Source: Augochlora pura (taxonomy: Eukaryota > Arthropoda > Insecta > Hymenoptera > Halictidae). Taken from it: 64,000 nt of DNA. A program made the position numbers and the translations under genes. The DNA is taken from positions 24,748,898 to 24,812,897 of the forward strand of contig NC_135778.1 in assembly GCF_028453695.1 (NCBI RefSeq), in the 5' to 3' direction. Under the pieces are notes generated by a model. It saw only the letters and a program-made list of their open reading frames with translations, did no database searches and was not told where the DNA came from. Shown here one piece after another: positions 23,440 to 35,400 of the stretch. The stretch's first letter is position 1; each line of letters begins with the position of its first letter.

Positions 23440-26319
23440 GTAAGCTGAATGCTCTTTTCATTTCTTCCGTTTTTTTCTCTCTCTTCTTTTTTTCCTTTTA
23501 CGTCGACAGTTCGCTGTATCGATGAACCACTGCGGACTGTCGAATCGTTTATTCTTCCGTGTGCGTTTCACGACATTTTGACAAATGTTTTGAACACCTC
23601 GAGGACGTGACTGAAGTTTCAGAGCAGGATGCGTGCTTTGTGCAAATCTTTTTTCGATTAAGATTTCTTGTACTTCGTTTTATAATACAACCTGTTTTGG
23701 ACGTATTGCGGAGTCAATATTTTTTTTTAATGAAGACTCATTCATTTTATTTTTGGTTGATTGTGTTGCATCAGTTTGTAAGTGTTATATGTTAGTATGT
23801 TATATTTTTTTATTCAGTTGTCATGAGGAGACAGATTGTGAAAACTATTCGTAAAGATAGTCATGTCATTTCTTTGTTAGGCACTCCATCGAGCACAGAT
23901 TAATTGGCACGCAGTCCTTGTATCTGGTACTGCTCTGTAGTTTTTGTCTCTCTCATTGAGAGTGAAATCATCAGTGATGTATATCAGTTGTTAATTAAAC
24001 GTTGATTTATTTGACTCGCTGTGTATTCAAAGTATGACCAATCAGTTAGCAGCTACTTAGAAATGTTATCGCAGTACTACAGTTTGAAGAGTAATGTTCT
24101 TATCTTAGTTTTCTATAAATGACCGAAAATTAAATCATTATTCTTGTATCTATTACATTATTGAAGAATGTACAAAGAAAAATGTGGTCTTAAATTTAAC
24201 ATGATATAATAATTTTATTATAGTGAGCATGGCAAGGACATCCTTAAAGTATATTCTATAAAGTATATTCCTCTTTTTATTTTGTTCTTCTTTTATATTG
24301 AGTTCCCTCATCTTATGTTTATCTAAATTAAACAGCTCTATTTTAATTCTATAACATGTAGATCCAAAGATACTTAAAAGAGATAGTATTATGTAACATT
24401 CAGTTCTTCCTTTGGAAATATCCAGTTTAAGAAGTCAAGGTAGTGCATCGATATTAAAAACCATTGAATTTTACTTGAAATTATGTATCTGCTTTCCATT
24501 TAACAGTGTACATTGCTATAAAAATGTGGATATTCTATGTGAAATTAGAATTATTAGCCTCAGGCACACGTTGCAATGTGAATTAAATGTGAAAAAATAC
24601 ACTATTATTTGAAATCTGGAGATTATTGATACTTTCATAAAACTGATGATGGTATGTTTGACCTTATCTTTTACTTGTGAGATAAGGAAATCTTAGTAAT
24701 TGATGCTGAGCTTCCTGGATTCTGATCTTCATAAATTATTGAAGACAGTAATTCTTTGTGTTTGTCATTGAATACATGTTCTTGTTATCAAGTTTTCTTG
24801 CATTTCAAATGGAATCACATTATTGTTCTAAATTTTATTAAACTATTGCCATCAATTTTTAGTTTGCTTATTTATCCATGATATTTATTCGTTTAAATAT
24901 TCGAATTTCGATATAAGTTATTATATTTCAGTGTTTAATTAATTTCGAAGAGTATGTAGTTTAATCGATATTTGCTGGATACATGTATTTAAATAAGCTG
25001 GATTAATTAATAAATATTCACATATGTTGGTGATCATCGTGTAAAATGATATTCAGTAAACATATATTATAGCAGATTTAATTAACGAAAATTATCTGAC
25101 CAATCTATGATCATTTTCATGTGTAAACACATGGGAAATGATTTCTCTGAGAGAAAAATATATATGAATTCAAAATTGGCCGTTATAGAGGAAAATGTTT
25201 AGCATATTACTTTTCTTATATCTTTCAATCAAATATTTTACTGATGTGGTAGAATATATCAACAGTTTGAGAAGATTATAAAACGTTAAGAAATATGTAG
25301 GGAGATTCGAAATTGGTGTAAATGTGCAGTTTCAGGAAGCCGTCCCCGATTTTAGTAAAATTTGAACACTCGGAAATTTCCTGCGTTTCGCGGACAACCA
25401 CTAACAATGCTATCAATTGTCAGAGTTTTAATTTGTGATTATAACAACAATATAATAATTTCTTTGTTTCTCGGACCCGTGTAACGCAAAACAGACGAGT
25501 TCGGTTTCTCGTCGTCGTTTGGTTTCGTGACAAACAATCTAAGACAATCCTTACTCTCTAAAATTAAATTGCAATATTAAACTATCTGCTATTAAATTTC
25601 AATTATATTGAATTCATTACTTGACTCATTTTTTTCTGTTTTTAATTCCTTCAAAAAATGAAAAGTGACTGTAGAGAAAGAAAGGTTTAGAACGATGACC
25701 TTGGGAACATACATCTATTTGTTACAGTATGGTAATTTTTAGCGGTATTTTTAAGACATCGATCATTTCTAAGTTAAACCCATGCAACTCTCGAAATAGC
25801 CATTACTTGATATTTTTTGGGGGTAACAGATCCACCTAATGGACACGCATCACATGTTATGCGTGCGTGTTGACATTATAAATATGGAGATGCGTACGTT
25901 AGTCCAATGAAACGTGCAAAATTGTATGCTTCAAATGCTTCCGGATAAAGAAGATTTATTTTTTCTCCTAACCTACTTATATACCGGCGGTGTACGGTGG
26001 CTCGTTTCACCTCTACTGCGTTTGTTTACACAAGGGCGGACCATTTAAATGGTAACACCCTTGCTGACGGATATACAGGGTGGTCCGCAACGACCGGAGA
26101 GTGTCACATTCATTTCCTGGTCACATTTAGGTGTAAAACAAGACAAAAAAAACTGGTAGTCCGACAGTGTTGAGCGATCTATAGACGCCTATTTTCATGT
26201 GACTCCTTGTTAGTGACTCTTTCTTTCTTGACATTGCATGCTGTTTTTTTTTTGTAACGAATATGAAACGATAATTCATCTCCCTCCATGACAATTTTAA
26301 TGGTTTTGAGAACACAAAT

Positions 26320-26338
26320 ACACACACACACACACACA
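26320..26338. repeat. (CA)n microsatellite
   Basis: About nine uninterrupted CA dinucleotides. Likely length-polymorphic; no other meaning is apparent. Confidence 0.95.
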
Positions 26339-28554
26339 TTGTAGCTTTCAGTTTCTCTGATGCTTCCAACAATTTTACTATTTTCAGTCGTATGAACTAA
26401 TAATTACAGTTGCGCGATATATTTATGTTCGTCAGGTTTTCAGTTAAAGGTGTATATTTAATTAGACTTTAATCGGTTTTCGATTTTATGCATGCATCAC
26501 GCGACTATTGCGTATTAAAATCAATTTTAAATATCCAAATTATTTACGTGATGACGTCGACGAAATTTGTATCTGAATAAACGGTTATATAATATTATTC
26601 GCTGGAGAAACTTTTTGTTGCGAATTTGATTAATGCTCTTAATGATTTAAATGGGATTTCAAGGTAACATGATTCGTATTAAAATCCAATTTGGTGACGA
26701 TTTACTTTAAATGCGATTTCGCAGAGGAGGGATTGAATTTCAAACGTAACAAGATTTTTTTTATTATCTGAATCGGTGCGTAATCAATATGCAATCATGC
26801 TTTATCTCAATTTAATTAAAAAGAACGAACAATCTATTTTTGTGTTTGATATTAAATAATTTGGAATGGTTTCTGCAAATACAGATTCTCGTGGTAATTC
26901 CGTAAGAAGCGAAATGAAATTGACATTTACGACGCTTAAGATTTTTTAATTGAAAACTTTAATTGATCTTTGGAAAGTAGGCGGGGGTTAACGCGAATTA
27001 CGGAATATGATCATTTTTTATGCTAAGCCGGCAGAAATTCTTTCCATCGTAGGTACATCCGGTGTCATACCACGGGAGGGTACTATGGCTTCCTCCTTTT
27101 GGAATGCGTCTCATTCTCACGCTGCTAATGAAGCACTTAATGATGCGAGAACAGGGGGGTGGAATGCCTCCTCCCCTTAAATGACACGAATTCAGGGAGG
27201 AAGCTTCGGTAACCCCGAAATTCCAATTTCCGAATTTTTCAAAGTCGACCATCTTTTAATGACCCTTTAATTCCTGGCCTTAAAATTCCTTTCGTGAATA
27301 ACCCCCCATTTTTACGGGTGGTGGGGACGATATTTGACTATTCTTTTCTGGTGACTTTAATTGCACTGACAATTAAATGGGACTTGCAAATTGTTTTCCA
27401 CGATTCAAATTCTTTTCATGCTCCGTTTTTTAGAATTATTTGAATTCTTAAAACATCAGCATTTATTGCTTGTAGATTAAAGAATTCTAATTTGTAATTT
27501 CGTTTGGATCATTTTCATTATTTACAATTCTTTTTATGATTTTAAAAATCAATATTACCGAGTTCCTGAAGATCTTTTTTTTCAAGATCCATAAAGATAC
27601 ATAGAGATTTTCAAGAACCATAACGTAAATTAGCTTAAAATATTCCAGCAATATTTGCTCACGATCAAAGTACGTCCTTGAATTTTTTTCTTCGGATATT
27701 AACATTGTGTAACACTTGAGATATACAAGTGTCTCCGGATTGGATAACTAAAATTTTCTGTCTGCTGGCTGGCATCAATGCCAGCTAAGAGAATCATTAG
27801 GGTAGGAGTAATAAAAATATAAATCCAAAAAATGTAAATCCATACATTTTCAAACATTCAGCAAACAATTTAATTAAAGTAAAATTGGTATTCCTAAATC
27901 GGATAATTGTGAACAAATTGGATATTTCGCTGAGTTGGTAGTGTGCAAAATCTACAGATGTAGATGCCCCGAAAAATAGTGCAGAAAATTGGAAAGCCAG
28001 TTATAACGGATAATGTCGTTGAGTGAAAAGCCGGTATTATTTCGTTTTGAAATTTTCCTTTCACCTGCCACGTGTTCTCTGTCGACGTTAAAACGACCGT
28101 GTTGAACTCTGTTTCGTTTAACACTTGAAATTCTATGATCGTACAGCGAGCGTTAACCGAGACCTTGCCGTACTTTAGACAGTGCTTATGTAAGGGCGAT
28201 AAAGAATCAGGCGTGCGTCGAATATATGCCGTTTCTTTCGTTATTCACACGAAACGTGCTGTCGCTTCCGGTATATACATAAAGCTCCTCTTATACTATT
28301 TTATAACGGAACTATAGATTCTTTCAAAATTCACGGCCGATCGTTCCACCTTAAAGCACCGTTGCCGTTTGTTATGAAAATACGAATTTATCTTCTGGAA
28401 ACCTAATACACTTTTGACATTTTTTATGGCGTAGTGATTTAACGGATATTCTTTTTTACTGCATTAAAACAATAACAGGAGGCACTGACATAAAAACTTT
28501 CAACTCTAAAAAAATTCTTTTCCGAAATTTACGAGTGGTTTTGTGAAAGATCGT

Positions 28555-28850
28555 TTATTTTAGCCAGTTGCGCAACGAAATGAAAGAATCTTGACGTATA
28601 TGCTTATAACTGTTGAACAAACAGTTTGTTCAAGTTGCCACTTTTTATATAAAGCTGTAATAGTACTATCTTAATTGAGTAAAAAGATTGAAATGTTTTA
28701 TTAAGCTGTTGCGCCGTAAAAATTTTAAATATATTCCAATTTTAGAAGCACCATATAACCATGTAAGATAAAAAGCCCTTTGTAAATATGTTTATAACTA
28801 CCGAACAAAGAATTTATTTAAACTGAAAATTTTAGTATGATTACATATTA
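28555..28850. repeat. Diverged tandem duplication
   Basis: The segment TTTAGCCAGTTGCGCAACG (about 28559) with ATATGCTTATAACTGTTGAA (about 28599) recurs as TTATTAAGCTGTTGCGCCG (about 28699) and ATATGTTTATAACTACCGAA (about 28786). Offsets of about 140 and 187 bases imply indels between two old copies. Origin unknown. Confidence 0.4.
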
Positions 28851-29805
28851 GTGATACCTCCAGTTAGTTCATAATTCAAATTGTTCAGTGGGGGTTTTGC
28901 TCTTAAAAAAATACATTCTCAGCGCATTGTTCTGACTCTCAGCTTGAAAGCAATTATGTATCTTGTTTTGCTATCGAAATTTTTATTAGAAATCTAATAT
29001 AGTTCAAATTTATATTAAAAATTATTAAAAATTTCTATTTAAACGTCTATTAGAATCTAATATAATATAAACTAATTGCAAAATTCATTGTAATTAAATT
29101 TTATAAAAGCAAACGTTCACTGGGAGGTTCCTTTGTCCCTCGCATTCGCATCCCGTCGAGTCATAGTGACGCTGCGAACAATGGATGACATTTTATTTGT
29201 CTTTCTGGATTTATACGTTTAACATTATATTCTACATATAGAATATATCATGTTAATCACTAAATACAAAAATTCTTAAGCATATAAATATTATAAACTT
29301 TTCTACTTCATGTTTAATAAAGTTTAGTATTCTTCAATGTAAAAAAGGCATAATTGATCTCGAAATTTCGAAAAGTGTATTACCTACAATAAAAGTAAAT
29401 ACGGTGCCAGCTTTCCTTCACTTAAAATTCTACAACGTTTGTATTTAAGGCTTTTTAATCGGTTCCATAATTTCGAAGTTATTTGGGGTATGCGATTTAC
29501 ACGATTCAGTCTGTATAGATAAACGAAATATTTAGAAACACGGGATCTTTACAAACAAAAATCACATTCCTGGTCATAATTTAGACTCAGGGAAAAAACA
29601 GCAGGGTTAATGACTTAATCGGGTAGTCGTGAAAAAAACGGGAAGAAGCCATTCAAAGAAAGTGACCATGCGAATTCCTGTCCCATAAAAGTGCTGGTTT
29701 ACCAGGTTCGTGGCATTTTGCGCCTGGATCACCTGTGATAATTCCTCTACTTTCACTGACAAAGGACGAGATCCGCGTAACAGCACAAACAGTCAGACAA
29801 GTCAA

Positions 29806-29807
29806 AC

Positions 29808-29839
<32 letters not shown>

Positions 29840-29843
29840 GGGG
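29806..29843 (+). repeat. (GA)n followed by a G tract
   Basis: About ten GA dinucleotides run into 15 consecutive G. This is simple repeat only; the overlapping open frames (RERERE / LSLSLS) are by-products of the repeat. Confidence 0.95.
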
Positions 29844-29899
29844 CGGAAAAGAAAGAAAAGGAAAAAGGATTGCTGGGAACATCCGGCAAATGACATTGT

Positions 29900-31450
29900 T
29901 CCGGTTGCGGATTGAAGGGTCAAGGAACATTTCAAGGCCGCCGGGAGAGACAGTCATCAACAAGATCCAGTTTTTACTCAACTGGAATAATATATCTCTT
30001 TGCATACCCCGTAATTGAATGAATTAAAACTTAGTACAATGACTTTCGAGGTTCGAGGCCGTCCAAGGTCACCGGCCAAGACGAATACCCATCGACGAAC
30101 TGATCCGACGATTTTCCTAATGACTCACTGCTCCGCAGCATCATCGTCCACGTTTTTTTTTTCCATAGAAAACCGGCTATTGTTACCGATAATATTATCG
30201 TACTGGTCACCAGTAACTATTACGCCCCATTATTAATCATCAAATTGGTAGAAGTAGCATTTGCACTCTGCTCATCATATTTTATTACACGAGGAAAGAT
30301 TTTAAAACTTCCTTTAATAATAATAATTAGTGGACAAAAGTGTAGTAGAACCTTGAAAACGTCTGGAAGACGGGAGAGATCGGGTGATCGAGGTTCATTT
30401 GTTAGACGCTATTAAATCATATTGTAGTCTTTTATGGAACGTGAAAGTAGGAATATGCATGGTGAGATCTGCAGAGTGCGAATTTCGCTGTATAAAACGC
30501 AAGAAGAAACAGCTGACAAATTTTCTTTAACAGTCTGAGTCGGTTTACTGCGATGACAGACTCGATTCTTTATCTCTGTCCTGTTATTTTTCTAAATTCG
30601 GAAGCTAATATTCGGATAATAGAAATTCACTTGTTACATTCACCGCGCTACCTTTTCAAGTTCGGATGATAAGTAGTCCGTTTGCTGTTCCCATCCAGAT
30701 ACTTTTAAAATTGGCATAACATAGGCTTCGTACGAGTTCGCGCTGCCTCGCCATGAACCGGTTCGGACAGCCGTGATTGCAGTGCACATCAATATTTGCA
30801 AATGAAAAAAGCCTTTTAATGGAAGAGAGGTCCCGGTTTTACCATAACATTCGTATTTCAGTCTGATGGGGCAAAAATGTTCTGCGAGTGTTTTAGCCAA
30901 TTTTTGCGGAATTCGTCGAAAGTCGCCGGGTGTGTTACGTGACGGAACAGGGTAGCATTGCAGGGTTAATGGGCCGTGAAAGGATTGTCCGAGGTGGACT
31001 GACCCCGCGGCGGTTCCAGGTCCCCAGAAATCCAGCGCCGCTCGTGGATCTATTTCTGTGGGCAATACCTTTTAATATTTCCACGTGGAAAGTTGTTTCA
31101 CGTGTCGCGCTTTCGGATACCTACGCATGGAAGCATTACCGGGGGCGACCTACGCCGTTCTCCGGAAACTCGTCCACCCACCTTCGACCTCGCCTCTTTG
31201 CATTCGCCAGAACACCCGAGTCCCGCTGCTGTCGCCAACTCGAACCTGTACCCGACAACGCGAGCCTTTTTGACAGTCTTCGCGTATCGTTCACCTCGGA
31301 CTCGATCTACACCCGGCAAGTTTTAGTCCTGCCAAGATTCCCATTAGACGATGCACGGGACACGGTGGATTCGTTCAGTGATTATTTGACGAGAGGATCG
31401 TAATTTACGCGCGAGTGCTAGAGCTGTGGCGTGTTACTGCGACAGTGGAC
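29900..31450. other. GC-richer non-coding block upstream of Caskin
   Basis: The block is less AT-rich than its surroundings, most clearly at 30640-31430, with several overlapping chance frames on both strands (30640-31065, 30930-31403, 31098-31319) that contradict each other and have no domains. A promoter, 5' UTR exon or enhancer of Caskin is the most likely reading, given the coding exon 1.1 kb downstream. Confidence 0.35.
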
Positions 31451-32470
31451 GGAGTTCTCGAAAACTGACTTCAACTTCCAGAGATTCTGTGGGTATCGAG
31501 GTTGAAGGAGTCCTCGGATTAAAATCGTTTGAGAACAATCGTCGTGCATCGGTAGGCTCAATTGGGTACACCAGTGGAATTCTTGCTCGGTTCTTCGTGT
31601 TTTGATGGGTAATATTGAACTTTGATAGAAGAAGGTAGATGTTCTCTATTGTGATCTTGTGGATTTCAGAGAATGGAGATCTAAGAATAAATCTATTGAT
31701 TAGACACGTTTTAAATATATTCTATCTTTACTCTACCTCAGACTAAGGACACTAAATGTTGTACATACTTCAGTTAGACATCCGCTAGTTTGATTTTGGG
31801 AAATGGATTTCTAACTATAATCATCAAACAGTGCACGATTTTAGCCACCAAATTTTACGTTGATGGAACTTTAGTAACTAATTTAAACGTATTATAATAT
31901 ATAGCTATTAACAATTTCTATCCCTTGTCTTCGCCCCTGAATACCAATTTTAAATCAGAATCTTTAAGATCTGAAAATTCACTGGACAACTTCCATTTTT
32001 GCCTTAGGAGGTGCAGGACAGTCTATAAATTTCATATAAGAGTACGTAAAACATCTCCTAACATTTTACTACTAACAATCTCCATTCTGATCTAAGAGCA
32101 CAATTTTCAATCTATAATTTCTAAAAATTGAAAATTCACTAAACTACTCCTATTTTTACCCTAGTATGCGTATTTCCCAGACAATAAATCTCAAACCAAA
32201 AAACACAGAGCACTCCTTAATATTATCTTAACGATAACCCCCCCCCCCCCCCCCCAATGTCAAATCAAACCAGAAACATATGCAAAAGTGCAAGCACAAG
32301 AATCTGCTAAGAAGAACTGAGCAAGAGTGCCTGAATAGAATCGTGAATTAAAAAGAGCATCTGAAAGGAGGATTTTTGGAACGGTGCACAGGGTGGTGGT
32401 CGAATGTCGGAGGGTTCGCAGCTCGAGCGCAGAGCCTGCGACGACGAGAGGAGCATAAGCTGAACCATAA
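31451..32470. other. Caskin 5' flank with a C tract
   Basis: AT-rich sequence, a run of 18 C at 32238-32255, then about 100 bases of GC-rich 5' UTR directly before the Caskin ATG. I could not decide whether the UTR begins at a transcription start here or at a splice acceptor. Confidence 0.4.
32238..32255 (+). repeat. Poly-C tract
   Basis: Eighteen consecutive C, about 215 bases before the Caskin start codon. It may be i-motif/G-quadruplex forming on the two strands. Length may be polymorphic or misassembled. Confidence 0.95.
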
Positions 32471-35400
32471 ATGGCGATCACCGCCGTCGCTAGCTGCCTG
32501 GGCCCCCCGCCCTTGCCGCCCGGCAAGCGCTTTCTACAGAAGTCCTCGAAGAAATTGTCCTCTACGTACAAGAGCTTTCGGGATCCGGCGGTCGAGGCTT
32601 GGCTGCCGGCCGGGATCTTCGACATGTCCAGGAGCAGACAGTGTCCCAGGGACACCGGGGACATCAGCGACAGGCCGATCCTCGCGATAGGAACCGGCAA
32701 TTTGTTCCGCAGCCGGTCCGAGGGCAACTTGGCCGCGCGCAAAACGACTGCGGCACCGCTGTCCGCTACTCCTCTCGATAAGTGCATCCAGGCGATTTAT
32801 GGCAGCTGGAGGAACCTTATGCATCGTAAGTGTAACGCTCTCCGCTCGGCCGTCCGGCTAATCGACGGTGAATATAGGCCGAATAAATTAGACGACGACT
32901 ACCATCGTTGGCCGGCTCGCCATTAAATCGCCGGACTTTTCTTTTTACCCTTTCTGCGGACTGGGGAAGGGCCTTGAAGGACCTTGAAGGGACTCCAAGG
33001 ACGCGGTCGATCTTTCTACGGGCTATCAAAAATATTTCAGTCGAAATACTTTCGAGTTACCCTGTGGTCCAGTGTGTGATCGTTTATGATCAAGTATATA
33101 TAAATAACAGCACTGTTAACACGTTCGTCGCCGCGTCACCCATATCTGGGTGACACTAATTAGTCAGAGAATCAGAAATTTCTGATTCTCAATTTTGAAA
33201 ATTTATTTTTATTGCAATATATTCGAGCAAAATGAATTCGACTATGATTTTTCGAATGCGAAAGAGTTTTAATGTCATCCCCTATGATAAATGTGAACTT
33301 TTTAGTTTTATTTTAATTAATTAAATTGCTTTAATTATGTGGGGATTTTAGTGTCTAATTGTCGGCGAAGAACGTGTTAACAAAATAATTGTTTTGCGAT
33401 GAATCCTTTTATTAATGTAGCTTTTAATTCTGTGTCAATTTGTCAGGCGATCAAATTGGTTTGTTTGTACATGATGCGCTTTACTAAAAATTCTGAAAAA
33501 AATACGAAGATAACACTTATGACGGTATATTGGTACTTAATATTTTTATACATGTTTGTAGATTTTATAAATCCATATATTTAAAAACATTTTTGAGCAA
33601 ATTTCAGTTCAGTTTTTTTTTCTTAATAGTCTTGCACTGAATTGAAAATTTCGAAAAAATTTGAGGATGGCAGTGAATTTGAATACAGAATTGTCTTTTA
33701 TTTTTCGCACGCAAAATTAAAAATTAATTGCACAGATATAAATATCTGGATATTTAATAATATTGTGATTGAATCGCGCATCATCATGGTGTTTCGAAAT
33801 ACCAACTACGCGAACTGCTACATTTTAGGTCACCGTATACTAATATGGTTTCCCTCTGAAGGTACAATGGGCAATGATAAACATTAAGCGATGGACAATC
33901 GTGAAACGAATCGAATTCGTCTTTTAGGTTGATTCCTCGGAGGCAGTCTATCGGACTGTGAATGATTCTAGTGTAGCAATCATTGGTCTTGAAGAGAAAT
34001 TATTATTCAATGAACTGGGCGTTACTTAATCTTTTCTCGTGCGGCCTACGTAATGTTAGGAGGATTGGAATGCATGGAAAAATGAATGAACACATACATA
34101 GTCAATGAAGAACTAAATTTTTTTATATGACTTATGGCGTGGAGGAGTATTTATGAATTGATGGTGACGCGGAGGAATTCATTAGCAAAGGTTGCTTACG
34201 AGAATATATTATAGGTCGTTACATTGAAAATGCGCCATTTTTGTAAATTGTTGTAGTGCTGTTGTCTTCATGTATAACAGTTTGAAATCTGCATTTTTTT
34301 GACTAATTCTTTTAATAAAATTGTTCAAAGCGGGCAACGATTACGGTCTGAAGGGGAATAAATTATGCTGGAATTATTTAGCGGAATTACAACTGCAAAC
34401 TTATTAATAATTTCAGTGACTGAATTAAAATTTTTGTATAAAAGAATTACTGAACATACCGGAAATATGCGCTAATAGATCTGCAAGGTTGTTACTTACA
34501 AAAAATTACAAAAAGTCAGCTGTTCATTGCTGTCGATTTATTTTTATTGGAATAGTATTTGAGAGACGGTATTTCTAAATATTTTTGAACGATTTATAAA
34601 TAACAGATCTACAAAACTTAAAAGCAATATCTGCCATGATTCTTCTTTAAGAAATAGCAAAGTCAACCTGTTCTTAGTTTTCAAAAAAATTTTAATCCAT
34701 TTATACATTAAACTAGCGATATTCAAAAATATTTTTTAATCGGTATATAAATTAAATTGTCGACATTAAGAAAATACTGCACATTCATGAAGTATGCGTT
34801 AATAAGTTGGCATAATTTCAAATCGATACTACCTTACACGCTTCTTAAAAAGATGACCAAAATTATCTAGCTTTTATTGTTTCAACAATGTTCACGTGAT
34901 CCATATTCGAATAATAGTTTTAAAAAATATCTTTGAATTAATACACAAATGAGTATTTTTACATGAAAAAATACCGTACATTCTTGGATTGTTCCTGAAT
35001 AGATAAACAGTTAAATTTGAAATCGGTGCGTCGAGTGGTTCTGTTTTAAAACGATCACCAAAGACAGGCCGTCTCCATTCCACCGTCGAAGTCGGGAGCC
35101 TTCTTAAAAAGGACGCGGTCGGAACGCAGGTTTTCCATGTTGGCGTTGTTAATTGGACGATTTTCGTGCAATCACTTCGCCGAACTTCTGACACACTTGA
35201 CCGAGCTTCTGTCTGACAAGTCGTCACGCCGCTTGCCGTAAACTCGTTGACCCAACAGGTGTATCTGTCGTAGACCAGGTACACGGATCTCTGCTCGGAG
35301 ACAGTCGTTTGTCTACCTGCGGCATTCGAGTCCTTTCATGGTATTCTAAACACCGATTATTATACGGGGTGTCTAGGAACTTGAAATGCAACCCGAAAGG

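Larger units (their letters stand above)
23440..29640. other. Non-coding DNA, probably intergenic or 5' intron
   Basis: This is about 6 kb of mostly AT-rich sequence without a gene I can support. It includes a (CA)n microsatellite at 26320-26338, a less AT-rich block at 26960-27310 that might be regulatory, a short perfect hairpin at 27768-27785 and a diverged tandem duplication at about 28555-28850. If the exon at 23424 is real, this would be Caskin intron. Confidence 0.35.

Noticed and set aside
30640..31403. Opposed frames of 141 and 157 codons
   Set aside because: They overlap on opposite strands, have no domain and no splice context, so they are by-products of GC-rich sequence.
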